In this document: positions 1-13,543 of the stretch, piece after piece | How the letters are laid out: each line of letters starts with the position of its first letter | How positions within the stretch are numbered: position 1 is the first letter of the stretch | Assembly: GCF_020382885.2 (NCBI RefSeq) | Contig: NC_058513.1 | Coordinates: forward strand, 19,978,213-20,042,212 | Origin: Scatophagus argus | Lineage: Eukaryota > Chordata > Actinopteri > Scatophagidae | Direction: 5' to 3' | Length of the DNA: 64,000 bases | Notes under the pieces: generated by a model | Database searches by the model: none | Told to the model about the DNA's origin: nothing | What the model saw: only the letters and a program-made list of their open reading frames with translations | Made by a program: the position numbers and the translations under genes

Positions 1-837
1 CTTATACTGTTTTGTGCAGAATTGTATTAATTGTCTTTTGTTTCCTGTTGTAATTGCAATAGTTGAATAACTAGACTCTCTTAAGTGTGATTTTCAAATG
101 TTCTATTTAAGGATTTGTGCAATACAGAAATACCTGTTTCACTTACGTTGTTATAATAAAACATGGCTGTATGTGAAAAATTTTGTGCCATTTCTTTTTG
201 TAGGCGGGGGGTGATTCGATGTAGAACCGCCACTGGATGAACCCTTTAGATTTTCCTTGTCTTTTCCTCTTTTCCTCAGGATAACCTTCAGATGTTTCCA
301 TCCAGGCCCGATTGGTGTACATTCATTTGTGTTTATTATAAAACTTTAATTCTGTTTTGTGTTCAATGTTAATATGAGAATCACAGAAACATTTATGGCT
401 CGGCCTTTATGGCTAAGTGGATTTGGAAACGGTTAATAATGTAGTGATGGTTGGGTTAGGACTAACTTAATACTTTATTTCTTCACAGGAGGATTAAATG
501 CTCTCCTCTTTGCCAATATACGTATGCTTTTATTTTGAAATTAAAATCGGCGGTGCATGCGGTGCATGCAGTGTAATTGGTACAATAGCTATCTTTAACA
601 GTAAGTATCTTTTATTATAGGTAATAATAAAAGATAATCTTAATCTTTTAGAAAGTTGTAGTTTTCATGAGAAAAGCGTCGGTAGAGAAACTCCGGGAAT
701 CTTTTTGGTCGTCCACCGCGGAACTGAACGGCAGGTCAAAGGTTACGTAAAGCCGGAACGTCAACAAAGCAAACAAAGGCGGTCGGGCAAACTCACGTCT
801 GTGCTGAACTGTGAAATGTTACTCTGAGACCAAGGAC
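1..837. other. Upstream flank of minpp1, no gene seen
   Basis: I see no coding exon here. The last ~170 bases (about 660-837) are richer in CG dinucleotides than the AT-rich sequence before them, as expected for the promoter and 5' UTR of the gene starting at 838. A stop codon at 805-807 is in frame with that start. The first 200 bases could hold the 3' end of a neighbouring transcript, but nothing proves it. Confidence 0.4.
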
Positions 838-3800
838 ATGTTCTGCGTTTTATCGCCCAGAAACACAATAGTGTTTACGGTTCTCAGCCTGGTTCTGAGC
901 CGCTTTTCCTGCTCCTGCCTCTCGTTCCCCGGCATCCCGCACATAGCCACTTACTTCGGAACAAAGACACGGTACGAGGAGGTGAACCCGCATCTGCTGC
1001 GCGACGCCCTGGCCGTAAACAAATCTATCTTAAAACCTCCGCCCAGCGAGCGGTGCTCCCCGGTCCACCTGACCGCGGTCATCAGGCACGGAAGCCGCTA
1101 CCCGACAGTGAAAAACATCCGCAGGATCCAGAAACTGAGCGAGCTGGTCCTAAGAGAAGTTTCCAGAGGCTCCGAGGGCTGGCTGCAGGACATCCAGAGC
1201 CGCTGGGAGAACTGGTTCACCGAGGACATGGACGGTGAGCACTGCTCAAACACCCGTTCCAACTGAACACATCCCACTGAGCTGCAATATTTCTGGATGG
1301 AAACATGGCCAGTTAATTCATCCTGTTGTTTTTACAGAATCTCAGTCTGCTGTGAAATATGTACATTTAAACAAATAAGAGAATCAAACTTGTGAAAAAC
1401 AAACTTAACCTGCAGAAGAAGAGGGAGCAGGTGAGTGTAGTACCTGAGCTCACCTCACGGCGTCGCTGTCTCTGAAAGGGATTTATTGGGATTTTACCAC
1501 CATAATGTTTGCAAACATGTTTGATTTATAATCATTAAGAGAGTTTTCACAAGACACTCCACAACAGAGCAGCACCAACACTCGAACCGATCACAGTTAG
1601 TCCATGATTATTTAGATGTTGTGTTCAGGAGTCAGACGTTTAACTGCAGACATGAAGCTTTTCACTGGCAGATGGTTGAGGGTGCAGTCCTCAGGTTGTT
1701 CACTGGCAGGTGCAGTCAGTGAGATCCTCCAGAATAAAAGTCAGAACGAAGACAGCGAAGCTCACACGTATGTGAACGTTCTGACATTCAGTGTTTTTAT
1801 ATAATTTCACTGTCCCCCAACCAAACATTTCCAACATCAAACCCCCCCCCCCCCCTTCTGTGTCCTCCTTCTCTGTCTGTCCTTTACGTCTATCGTCCTA
1901 CCCTGAAGGTCAGCTGGTGATGAAGGGCAGGGAGGAGCTCCGTCAACTGGCCAGGCGTCTGTCTGTCTTGTTTCCGTCACTCCTGTCGGAAGAGAACATG
2001 GCAAGGATCAGTTTTAGGAGCAGTTCGAAGCATCGCTGTGTGAGCAGCATGGAGGCGTTTCAGGAGGGTCTGAGGAGACATTCGGGTGAGACGACATCAG
2101 GTGACCAGTATTCATCCTCAACACATTGAACAGTCAGGAGGTTTGTTGAATTTTCTCACTCAGGTAAAAGTCATTCTCCTCTGAGCCAGCCAGCTTTTAG
2201 CTCAGGAGGGAGTGTCCCATCACAGCCAGTCAGGAGCCAGTACCCAGCATGCATTGTGCTCACCTAAGTCAGCTGCATGTCAGAGGAACTGAAGTACGCT
2301 GGAATGTGCAGGAAAGGAAATGTCTGTCTCTCTGCAGAGGTGCAGTACCACCACCAGGTAGATGACGAGCTGATGCGCTTCTTCGAGCATTGCCGTGGTT
2401 ATGTGGAAGGCGTGGAGAACAACCGCACGGCGCTGCAGGAAGTGGAGAAGTTCAGACACGGGGAGGAGATGGAGGGAGTGAGGAGGAGGATGGCTGAGAG
2501 ACTTGGCCTTCCTCCTCACCGCCTCACACCAGGTGACACACACACACTACAGTACAAGACAAGCACACATGCTGGTTCACCATCCAGCAGAGCCGTGAAA
2601 CAGTTCAGTTCAAATTAAATTTAATCTGAAACCCTGACACTGTGAAGGACATCAAAGACATGTTGTAATAATGAGCAAAATTAAGTTAGGAACTTAAAGG
2701 AATAACTTGCAGCATACAGAATCAGCCAGTCACAGCGTAAGGGCAGGACTAAAGGAAGAAGCTGCATATTTGTCGACTGGTTTCACTAAAGATTGTCCCT
2801 TGGTGTCTCCTGTAGACTTGGTGGAAGCTGCGTTCTTCTTGTGCTCCTACGAGCTCTCGATCAAATCTCTTCACTCTCCGTGGTGTTTCCTGTTTGATGA
2901 GGATGATGCAAAGGTACACGTGGACGAAACATGTTCACACAAACACTGATAACATCTGTGTGCATCTGAGTACATCTTTGTAGTATTTTGTTCTCGCTGC
3001 AGGTGTTGGAGTACAAGGCGGACCTGAAGCAGTACTGGAAGCGCTCTCATGGTCACGTGATCAGTAGTCTGTCCAGCTGTCCTCTGTTTCATCACGTCTT
3101 CAGGATGCTGGATAAAGCAGGACGTCCCCGCAGGTTGGTGACCTCATGTGGTCAACTGACACAGATTTCCTTCTCTTTTGAATGGTGATTTGTACACTCT
3201 GCTGTATTTGGACATATTTTATTTCCACAGTTTTTTAGGTAGAATGAGAATAAACAGAGAAGGTTTCATGTTTAATATGCAAGTTAATTACAAGCTCTTG
3301 TTTTGAAGGGAGAAAGGAAACTGAGAGTGGTGTAGTCTGTATGATTATTCATAATATCCATCAGGTCCACCGAGGCGTCACCTGAGCCGGCATCCATCCT
3401 GGTGGGACATGCTGAGACACTCCTTCCCCTAATGTCCCTGCTGGGACTCTACAAAGACCAGACTCCGCCCACTGCAAGCAATTACCACACACAGCACGGT
3501 ACGAAGTCCGGCCTCCACCCTGACATCCAATCAGACATTAGACTATGGGTTAGTAACAGTTCCAGCATGGCTGCTGCAGGCGCCCCAATCAAATCCTTGA
3601 TTTCTTCGAATTTGTCCCAAATGTCCACTTGGATTCAGAGATGAACTGATGAGAATTTCGGGGTCAAAGGTCGCTGGAGCTCACAAAACTCAAGAGTTCA
3701 TGCACCAATTTTGACATAGTCTCACAGAAAAGTCTAGCAGGATAAAACGATGACATCAAAAGTCAGCTTTGTTGTGACATCATCATGTTTCTGTTCACCA

Positions 3801-4313
3801 CAAGCTCATTGGTTTGGATGTCACTGAGCTTCAGGTGACAAAGCTCTCTGTCAGTCACTACAGATGTGAAACTGAAACTTGACTGGTTGGTGGAGGCAAA
3901 CAACCACAAGGAGGTGACTGTATTTGGCTTCAGTCTCTTTACACTGAGTCAAACTGCCCATTAACAGTGAGCTGAATTAGCTCATTGTGTTTGCCTGTTT
4001 TGGAGGTTCAGGTTCAGGACTGAACACTATCAGACTTGGTCTCATGTTGTGTCTCACAGGTAGACGTTTCCGGACCAGTCGGATTGTCCCATATGCCGCC
4101 AACCTGCTCTTCATCTTGTACGACTGCCAGCGAGGCCCGCGGCTGCAGCTGCTCATCAACGAGTCTCCGGTTCGATTCCCAGGTTTAGAGGCAGAGGATG
4201 CGCCGCTGTACCGTGACGTTCGAGCCACGTACCGCCACCTGCTGGACGGCTGTGACTTCCACAGGGAGTGTGAGGGAAGACCTGGAGGTCGAGGACCTAA
4301 CACCGAACTCTGA
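838..4313 (+). CDS. minpp1: Multiple inositol polyphosphate phosphatase 1, 7 coding exons
   Basis: Histidine acid phosphatase that removes phosphates from InsP6 and other inositol polyphosphates in the ER lumen. Coding exons: 838-1234, 1909-2085, 2338-2532, 2816-2913, 3003-3133, 3365-3498, 4060-4313. All junctions are GT-AG and phases agree, giving 1386 nt, 461 aa (human about 487). The ATG at 838 is chosen because an in-frame stop lies at 805-807; it is followed by a hydrophobic signal peptide of about 30 residues. The catalytic motif RHGSRYP is at residues 83-89 and the proton-donor motif HAE at 348-350, in exon 6. The C-terminus is NTEL, where mammals have an SDEL-type ER retention signal. 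A possible polyadenylation signal AATAAA is at 4907-4912. Identification is firm; UTR limits are not known. Confidence 0.93.
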
Positions 4314-7300
4314 CAAGAAGTTATCTGCTTCAGTAAGAACATAGAATCAAATGTTGTCTGCTGTTTAATCATAATATATATGTAGAGTGTAAATTTTATA
4401 ACTATTTTGATCTAAACCCCTCGTTGAACAGCAAGCGTCCAATTCCAGCGTAGCAACAGTAACTAGCGTACGTGTACAAGGATTTGCACTACTTGATGTG
4501 CTGCTGTGACGACATTCGTCTTTGTGTTTTTCTCCTCTGAAATCATTTGTGAAGCACGCTTACGACTTGGACCTATCGGGTCATTGATCGGCTCTCTTGT
4601 TGATCAGTAAGATCTCTGACTGGACTTAGCCTTGTGCTAAATTAGGCTCAAGCTAACATCAGTGTTGAGTTTTATCATTACTAAATCAAAACAGATTGTT
4701 TCTTCAGTAGAGATTAGCTGTTACTAAACGTCCATAGCCACTAACTGAAACAACTGACAAAGCTAATGTAAATAGTAGCTAATGTTAATGTCTGACCTGT
4801 TTACAGTAGTATTAATATGTAGTCCACTGAACATATCTGACCTGGATTGTGATCGGTGTATGAATGCAGCCAGTGAAACATAGATTTCTCCATGTATGAA
4901 AACAAAAATAAACAAATGCATTTACAAAGACATAACTTTTAGCCTCAGAAACTGTAGATTTTGAAGCTAGCTTGACAAGCTGTGGTGACTTCCTGTTTAC
5001 GTAGTTGATTTTTCCTGATTATAGAGGTCTGTAATCTATATAGAGGTCCTTACTTAAGTCTTAACTAGCTGAGACATTTAAGTTTTAAGGATTCAGTAAG
5101 TGACTGGTTTGAAACCAGTTAGTGTTAACTGGGACCTTAGAAAGACTGAAGAACTGCTGAGGCTCAGTTATGTAAACTAAGCTAAAAACATTTAACATTT
5201 TAACAACACGTCAGTGGTGAGTCCTCAGCTTCTAAAACAACAAAATCTTATCCTAAGAGGCCTGATCTGATTTCTGTTGAAGTAACTGAAAGATCAGGGT
5301 AATACAAACAGCACAAAACATTCAAGAGTCTCGAATGACTCGAAATGCAAACTTCTCTGCAATGTTAGGAAGGAGCTGAATAGAAACCTGTTGGTTATGT
5401 TGTCCATTAACTTTGAAATCCTGTAACTCATCAGTGACATTGTGGCAGCACATTATGTCATCCTTACATTTCAAACCATTTAACTTACTAACACTGACTG
5501 TTTTTTGATTTGCGTTTAATTTTGGTGAACTGATTCTTTAATCTGCTGTAAACCAGAGTCAGCTGTAAAAATGTCATTTTTTTTATTGGTGGCATTACAG
5601 CGGTAAATCTGATTCATGTTCTTTTATTCTATTTCTATGATCACGAGACAGCTTTTCTTTGGTTGCTACTGTTTTTGGGTCTTTGTTGATTTTTTTATTT
5701 TTAAAGGCACAATATGCAGCAATTTACCAAATAAATAAATAAAATGAATGGCCTGATAAAAGTAATCCCTCTGAGCCATCACTTATGATCCGCTTATGTT
5801 TTTGTGTTTATGCTTTTCTACACAAACAAACCACTTGGATTAATTAAACTGACAGCAACGATCAAATCCTGACCCCACCTGTTTGTTTTACACACAGGTG
5901 GCAGCAGGTGGTGTTAGGTCAATAGCACCACCAAGTGACGTGGTTATAACGTGATGCAGGAATGAGTCGAGCCAGCTTCAGAAGTGGATCATTTTAACTA
6001 ACATCACTTTAAATCAGAGACTGTGGAACACAACAACAAGGTGACTTCTGAAATTCTGTCGGAGGGTTAGTTTGCTGTGGCTGACAGACTGATTGATTCA
6101 CACAATCCTGCTTCAGTTTAAGGTCTGGACTCAGCGGACCAGTCCGGTTCATTCAGTTGTTTGTTCACAATAGCAGGCGACAAGTTGGGCACGGTGGACA
6201 GTCATACTGAGAGTTGATTGACAGTGCTGAATGAGACTTCACAATCAGATGTTTTTCTTTTACTGACAGCAACTGACAACTGCTGAAAATCACACCTTTT
6301 ATTGTGGCTTTTTTCGATTTACATTTTCATTAATGTTTTGAAATTTGATGTCTTTTTCTTTTAATTTGGGCCTCTGCACTGAAGCGTCTTGCTGCAGTTC
6401 TTCTCATGGCCACTGAAGGCTGCTGTCAGTCAAAAATGACTTTATTGAAGTGAATGTGAAAACCCTCAACTTCTCTCCAAGTGTTTCAGCTGTCAGCAGA
6501 TTATAAGGGAGGATTTTCACAATAAGTTTGATTATAAGTTAATCAGGCTGACTTTTGTGTCTTCAGGGTTAATTTTTGTTATTTTCCTGTTGTGCAGTTT
6601 TCATGTCTTTGTGCCTGTTATCAGTTTGTGAGCCGTTTATGTTCAGACTTGTGTCTGCTTTCACTCGGTGCTGCTTGGATGCCAAATGTTTTAACCTGAA
6701 AAGCTTTAGTAAACAATTTTCACAGAACAAAGTGTTTCATGTCATCAGTCTTCTTTTCAGTCAACATTTCAAGATAAAACTCAGAGAAATGTTTCTTTAT
6801 ACAAATGAGTGTGACTGAGAGAAAAACTAATTTTTAGATTTTCTAAAAATTTTGAAAAAAATGTTCCGCAATAAAGGCAATATTGAAGTCATCTCAGATT
6901 TTCTTTTTATTTGAAAATGATGACAGACTTTTTCTGAACGTGTTCTCTTTCTTACTGCAGTCATTTTGATTAGTTATTAAAATTTATAACATCATCTAGC
7001 AGTTATGACATCATAATCATAATAAAAACATTAAAAAAAACACTGTACAAAACCAACAAAAAATCCTCTTTGTTTACATGTACTGAAACTGAAGAAACTG
7101 AGTCCAATAATCAATTTGTAAAGACAGAAAACATTAATAATGTCTCAGCTTTATGACAAAAAAGTTCCTGTGTGTTGTATGCAAATATATTGAAGCAAGT
7201 GAAGACATTTTAATTTCAGATTTTTATTTATTTTAGAAACCAATTAATTGATTTAACTGAGAACAAAATCCTCAGTTCAGTCCTTCACCTTCCACATTCA

Positions 7301-8890
7301 AACATCAGAAAAACAAAATAACAATAATGATGATGATAATAATAAAGTACACTTGATGAAAAGTAACAGCAGGACAAACGTTTTCAGACAAGCCAGTTCA
7401 TATTTTTATTTTACAGCACAAACCTTACAACATTTTTAGCTGATGGTTTTCAATGTTCTAAAAATTTTGTAGGAGCCATGAAGTTTTGTGTTTGGTGTTT
7501 AAGAGTACTGTGGATGTTTATGCTATGTGTCTGGTTAAGTTACTAGTTTTGGCCCCTGAATGGCAATGATGTGCTTGTCTGCACAGGAAGTTGGAAGTCA
7601 TGTGTCACAGGTAAGGTGGGGTTAAGTAAGGTGCCACAGGTGTGAATTATTTAGTGGAAATGAGAGCATGCGGGTGAAGGACATACAGTTTTTACTGTGA
7701 CAGTGATTCACAACATTTTTGGATTTCCTTTATTTTTTGTAATTGATTCCACCACCAATTCACTAGATATCACCCTTATCAATAAATCAACCTGTTTTTT
7801 TGTCATCTGCCATACTCAACACCTTCAATAAATGGGAATGGATCTATTCAAAGGCAAGTTGTTTGGACCCTCTTGATGATTGCATTTTTGGACACATGTT
7901 AAAACTCCCTTAAACCAATGCTGCATGTGATTCACTTTTTGTTTTGATAGTCACCACAGTTTTTTAAATTTTGTATTCATTTCAAAGTATGCTTATAGCT
8001 TTTGGTGATAAAACAGACAGTTCAGTGGTCCAGTTAATTAATTCTAATAAATGACTAACATAATGTCAACAGGTCAGTTGGGACATCAAAGATAAATAAT
8101 AAACCAGATTAAAAAAAAGTTTAATAAACTGTAACAACAGTATAAATGTACATAGCGTGACGCACTTTAATTGCGTAAGATTTATCGTCTCAGATTGAAA
8201 TTTGTTATTTTGTACAGAAGCCTAAACTGACAAAATGTAGTAAAACAAGACAAAAATACACAGGATACTGTTTATTTAATCATTAAAACAGAGTTTAACA
8301 ATAAATGTAACGCTTTATAGGTAGATGTAACTTTATATTATATTCTACTCTTCAATTCATTTGAATTATTTTAAGTTGTACTCTTGACTTTTTACTACAT
8401 TTTGTGAGATTCATACTGGTCTGATAAACGAGTTTCCAGTTCAGCTTCCAACAGAGTCACAACAAATGTTCACAGGTTATCTTAGCAGAAAAATCCACAA
8501 ATTTATATCAGTTAACTCTTTTATTTTTGATCAGCTGTGTTGCTCTGGCTGGAGGTGTCTCAATGGCAACAGCTGCCATCTTAAAGGTTTTTACAGATTT
8601 AAGGCAGAGAGGTTGGAGTCACTGCTCTGAATACACAAAGAAACTTAACAGTGAGATAATTTACAGTGGAAACCAACAAATTCTTTCACTTTTTCATTTC
8701 TGGGTCAACAAATGATTCTCAGTGTTTGTTTGACACATTTTTGAAGATGCAGATGGATGTCAGCAGCTGACTGAAATAAGAACACAAGAAGCAGTGGCAC
8801 GTTGAACACACCAAACTGATCAACGGGTTGGGAATCAAACCCACGACTGCAGGCCGGGCTCACGTCGTCATGTGATCAGTGTGTGAGTTT
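4314..8890. other. Intergenic, minpp1 3' UTR to atad1 3' UTR
   Basis: About 4.6 kb, AT-rich, with no convincing coding exon on either strand. It includes the likely minpp1 3' UTR and, on the minus strand, the atad1 3' UTR (reverse-strand AATAAA at 8520-8525). PAPSS2, which lies between MINPP1 and ATAD1 in human, leaves no trace I can recognise. Around 8820-8885 there is a degenerate reverse-strand match to a tRNA B box, possibly a SINE scrap. Confidence 0.5.
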
Positions 8891-11800
8891 TCAGTCCAGA
8901 GCAGCATGCAGCAGGGCGCTCTGTCCACCCGCCGATTTCGATTTCTTCATCTTACTGATTGCCTTCTGAAGGTCCGACTGATGGATGGGACGGATGTAGT
9001 CCTCCGACAGACTGAGACAGACAGACAGAGACTGCATCAGTATGTATGACAACATGTGAGACTATGTATCTGACTGTACGTGTAACCTGTGATTCTTCTG
9101 CTTCGACAACAAGCTCTTGTTCATGTCGATTAAGTTGTCTGAACTGAACATGAGCTGTGGCACCTGGACTGAACCCATGGGACTCACCCTGACCTTACAG
9201 ACAGACAGGTACCTGTTGCCCTGACCTTACAGACAGCTACCTGTCATTCTGAGTGTGGACGAAGTCTCGGACACAGAGCAGCGCAGCGTCACGACACATC
9301 TCTCTGAGGTCACTTCCTGAGAAACCATCTGTTTCCTTGGCGATGTCGGAGAGGTCAACAGACATGTCCACCTGCAGAGAGACAGACAGTGATCAATAAA
9401 TGATAATTCAACGCTTCCTGCTGCTGCTTCACAGTAAAAGCCTGAAACAGCTGTCTTATCTGAAGGCTTTTATTGTGAACAAACAAATGTTACTCAAATG
9501 AGATTATTTTTGTTAGGCTTGTAATCAAAAATGATTTGGGTACCATTTCAGACAGATCAATTACACCAGTCAGATCAGATCTGGGTTTTCCAGTGAACCC
9601 AACATATATTGTTGAACCCTGAACACATTGTGTGCAAGTGTTCCAGACAAACTTACGCTTTCGTTCTCCAGGATGAGTCTGAGGATCTGCTCTCTCTGCC
9701 TCACACTCTGCACCAGAAACACACAAAACATCACACAGAGTTCTCACAGCCTACTCCATTCACATCATCAATAACACGACAATAACCATCGACTAGGGAA
9801 GGGCAATATGGACCAAAAGTCATATCTCTGTATTTTTAGGTTGACTGACGATATATACCGGTATTTTTTGCAGAAGTGTGTTGAGTATTCAGTTTTGGCT
9901 CAATGACACACATATAATGTCACAAACACTTTTACTGAATAACTCAGCTCAGCTGTGTGCTCCGCTGTATGATCTTACGGGAAATAGCTGCTCTGGAGAC
10001 ACGGAGCTCTCATCTCCCAGTCCTCTATAAAATGTATTGTCACGCACATATACGGTTCGCAAGTGCGACTTGACCACATGTTTGTGGTAAGGCTGAAATG
10101 CGTGACATGTGGCAGCCGGTTGGATAAATTCTGCCGAACTGTGGTGCGCATGTCCAGTAGAACTTCCCTGGTAAAGTAGCTGCAGCTGGTTAACTCATAT
10201 TTGGGGTCCATAGTTTTAAGGAGTTTTCTAAATCCATCGTGCTCTAAGGTTGCAATAGGGGTCATATCTTTGGCAATGTAGTAGGCCAGCGCTTTTGTAA
10301 TATTTCGCGACTTACAGCTTTTCTTATCGTAAGGCACGACACAGTTGAATGAATCCTGCAAAGAACACTGTTTTGGGGCCGACTTTTCAGGCTGCACTTG
10401 CTGGGGGGCTGCGGCCGCTTGTAGTGTCACACTCTCCTTTGTTTTTTGTCTTGCTTACTAGCTCTTCTGCATCACTGACCTCTGCCATGTCTGCCAAATT
10501 GTTTGTGTGTGAACGAAGAAAGGTCTGCGTGCACATGCAGGGGGCGGAGTTCAGCGAGTAGAGAGAGCGTTTTATGCTAGAGCCTACACATCTAGATGAG
10601 AGGGAAGCAATCAGCTGAAAAGGGTTGTCGCATTTTCATCTCTCTTTCTAAAATATTTCGGTATAACATTTAATATCGTGCCCGTACCTTGCCCAGCCCT
10701 ACAATTGACTTGCTCTTTTTATCATGTGTGCACCTACAGGCTGGTTGATGTGGAACCTGGTGGGCATCCTCCTGAGGATGGCTGAGTCCAGGTCCTGAGG
10801 ACGATTAGTGGCTCCCATTATGATCACCTGACAGACAGACAGTTTGCTTGGTGAAGATGGTGCAACACTTCTCTCATGATCAGTGTTGATTATCATAGTG
10901 ATGAGGACTGAATCTGAGCGTGTGTGTGTGCACCTGGCAGTGGTAGTCAGTATCCAGTCCGTCCCACAGACTCATGAACTGAGCCTTCATCATGGCTGTG
11001 GCTTCATGGTCTGAGCTGGATCGACTCCTCAGGAACGAGTCTGTTTCAACAACATTTAGATCACTTGAGTTTTAAAGCAACACATTCAGTAAAATCATCC
11101 TCCTCTCACAGGATTCCACTCATGTCCGCAAGCTAAATATCAAGCTACAGTGAGCTTAGCATAAAGACTGGAAACATGGCTCATAGTGTTTGTTTTCTCA
11201 TGTTAGAATCTGATGAGTGAGTCTGTGATTGGCCCTGCCCATCGCCACTATTCAGAATTGGATTGGATGCTGCTGTTGACCTCTCTCGGACTGACAGTTA
11301 GGTGTAAGTGTGTGTGTATGTGTGAATACTCCACCTATTTCATCAATGAAGATGACTGATGGCTGCAGTTTAACAGCCAATGAGAACACAGCAGCAGCCA
11401 GTTTCTGGGACTCGCCGTACCATTTGTCTGTCAGAGTGCTCGGCTGCAGGTTGATGAAGCGAAAACCCGCCTCTTTGGCCGTTGCCTTGGCGATTAGCGT
11501 TTTACCACACCCCGGAGGCCCATACAGCAGCACGCCTGTTACCATGACGACAGTCAGTACAGTCAGTGTGTGACATATCACCTTTCTTATTTCTGTTTCT
11601 TCAGTACTTCCTCCTGCCTTCTTCACTTTTTCCTTGTCTCCTTCTTCCTCCTTCACTGCTTCTAATCTTTCGTTCACTACCCCAATTCCTTTCTCTTTCC
11701 CACCTTTATCCTTTGAATCCTTCACTGTTTTTCTCCCTCTCTTCAGTCTGACTTTATGATGTCACTGTGATGTCACTCTAACGCATCTCTGACCTTTAGG

Positions 11801-13543
11801 AGGCTGCAGCAGTCTGGACCCCTGGAACAGGTGTCTCTTCTGAACAGGTAAGATGACCGTCTCCTTTAACTCCGTGATTACCTCGTCCAGACCTGCAACG
11901 TCCCGCCACGTGATCTAAACACACACACACACACCTTTATATCACAATGTTGTATTAACAGCCTCTTATGATGCAGAATAACAACAGGAAAAAAACATCT
12001 GCTGACACTGAAGGAGAATTCACTGAGTAATAACTGACTTGTTTAAAACCACTGAATTAGTAACCCTAACTGAAATGTCTCAGCTAGTAAAAACTTCAAC
12101 TGAACTGACTTCACTTTCTCATGCAGCTTTATTAGCATAATGTTCTATAATATGTTGTATTGTTGGATTGACTCATCATTAACAATTTATCAAGTTTCAG
12201 GTCAGAAGTGTTGACTGCAGTCCGCATCACTTCAGATGTTAGCATGCTAATGTTAGATCTGTCAGCTGGTTCAGTTAGTTTCATTAGTACAGCTTCTGTT
12301 AGCGGCTGTGAATATTTAGTGACAGCTAATCTCCACAGAAGAACCAGTCTGTTCAGTCTGCTTTAGTGTTGATGAATCTCAGCACAAGGTGAAGTTTGAA
12401 CTGAAGAACACCTGCTGAGTCTTTCCAGGTTTTGTTACCTATTAATGGTGTGTGTTTAGCTGTGTTCCTGCTATTCATCTCACCTGTGGTGTCCCACAGG
12501 GAGCCACTTTAGGTCCTCTGTTTGTACTGTCTTCCTCTTGTTCAATTTGTTTACAATAGGTCTCCTTGTAGCGTGTGAACCCCTGCTACTGAGGCCAAGT
12601 CCTCAAGCCCTCCTCCCTGCCCAGTGTCCTGTGCCCTGCCCCCTTTAAAAAAAGACTTACCTGCATGCTAAGTGGGTCGACCAGGTGAGCTGCAATACTC
12701 ATCTCATATTCAGAAAGCTTCACGTTTTTAACACCAATCTGACGCATCAACTTCTCTGCCTGTAAGAGAGGAAATCAAAGTTAGATGGTGACAAAATGTT
12801 TAAAACTTTACCTTTAGGTTTACTTTTGGAGCTGTAGGAAGGCTCAGAAAAATGCAAAACTTGGAAAACTGTTTGACAACTAAGCGAACTCCATGTGCTG
12901 CTAGGATCATGATGTACCATCCAAAGATTCTGGAAATTTTTGTTGAAACAGGCTCTCCGACAGCAGCCCAATTGCAATACTCCAGGGGATCCAGGATTAA
13001 AAGACCTGCTACAAACTAAACATTTCTGAAACTCAAATAGGAACCAGAAAGCTGCCGTGTGAAATAAAAGTACTAAAAATCAGTAAGTGACATGTTGCTG
13101 CTGCAGGGGAGTACAGACACCAGTTTGGGTTTATTTGATGAGGATGTCAGAGGGTGAGAACAAGATAAACTGATCCTGAGGGAGCTGCAATCTTTATTAA
13201 TTTATTTGCTGTTATTTATTGCAAGTAACTTTTAGTTACACAGGGGGGCTTGCCAATCAAAGAAACGCGTATGGATTTCAAGGCTAATAAATGACATGGA
13301 ACTGGATTGATGCGTATTGGCATATCTGATACTGGTATCAGTATCAGAACAACCCTAACCCTGTCCCACCTGTTTCTGAGCCTCCACCTTCTGTTTCCTG
13401 GTGGGGTCGATGGCATCCACCATCCATTTGATGGTAAAGTAGGTGACGGCTCCAAATATGGTGAGACGGAAGAGCAGACCAATGACCTCGTTCCTGCCCA
13501 AAGGACGGGCAATGTTCTCAGCTGGAACCTCCTTCAACACCAT
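8891..13543 (-). CDS. atad1: ATPase family AAA domain-containing 1 (Msp1/Thorase), 9 coding exons
   Basis: AAA+ ATPase anchored in the mitochondrial outer membrane and peroxisomes that extracts mislocalised tail-anchored proteins; in neurons it also controls AMPA receptor surface level. Coding exons in transcript order: 13543-13370, 12759-12661, 11914-11794, 11535-11335, 11040-10934, 10827-10738, 9707-9657, 9371-9241, 9011-8891. Phases agree and the total is 1095 nt, 364 aa (human 361). The N-terminal membrane segment spans about residues 22-39. Walker A GPPGCGKT is at 137-144, Walker B VIFIDE at 192-197, and the sensor region MGATNRP at 238-244. An adjacent ATG three bases upstream (13546) could be used instead. 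A hAT element lies in the intron after the sensor-region exon. The 5' UTR exon is probably near 14422-14570. Confidence 0.94.
9786..10709 (-). mobile_element. hAT transposon deletion derivative with target duplications
   Basis: The element spans 9794-10701. Its ends are imperfect inverted repeats of the form TAGGG..GGGCAA, and it is flanked by 8-bp direct repeats, ccatcgac (9786-9793) and caattgac (10702-10709), matching at 6 of 8 positions. An 8-bp duplication is typical of the hAT superfamily. On the minus strand, 10430-9975 is an open stretch resembling the N-terminal half of ZBED-type hAT transposases (segments such as [13 protein letters not shown] and LTTNMWSS). The DDE catalytic and dimerisation regions are missing, so it is a non-autonomous relic. 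It lies in an atad1 intron. Confidence 0.8.
11110..11175. repeat. Short dispersed teleost repeat scrap in atad1 intron
   Basis: The stretch containing gcttagcataaagactgg resembles a very common dispersed repeat of fish introns. A related scrap (agcatatagactggagcc) occurs near 22164 in pten intron 1. The family cannot be assigned from sequence alone. Confidence 0.35.

Noticed and set aside
7490-7850. Possible solo LTR with AATAAA
   Set aside because: The composition resembles fish LTRs, but I could not find matching TG...CA ends with a target duplication.
8815-8885. tRNA-like B box on the minus strand in the atad1 3' UTR
   Set aside because: Only the B-box-like part is visible; there is no A box, cloverleaf or tail, so neither a tRNA gene nor a SINE can be claimed.
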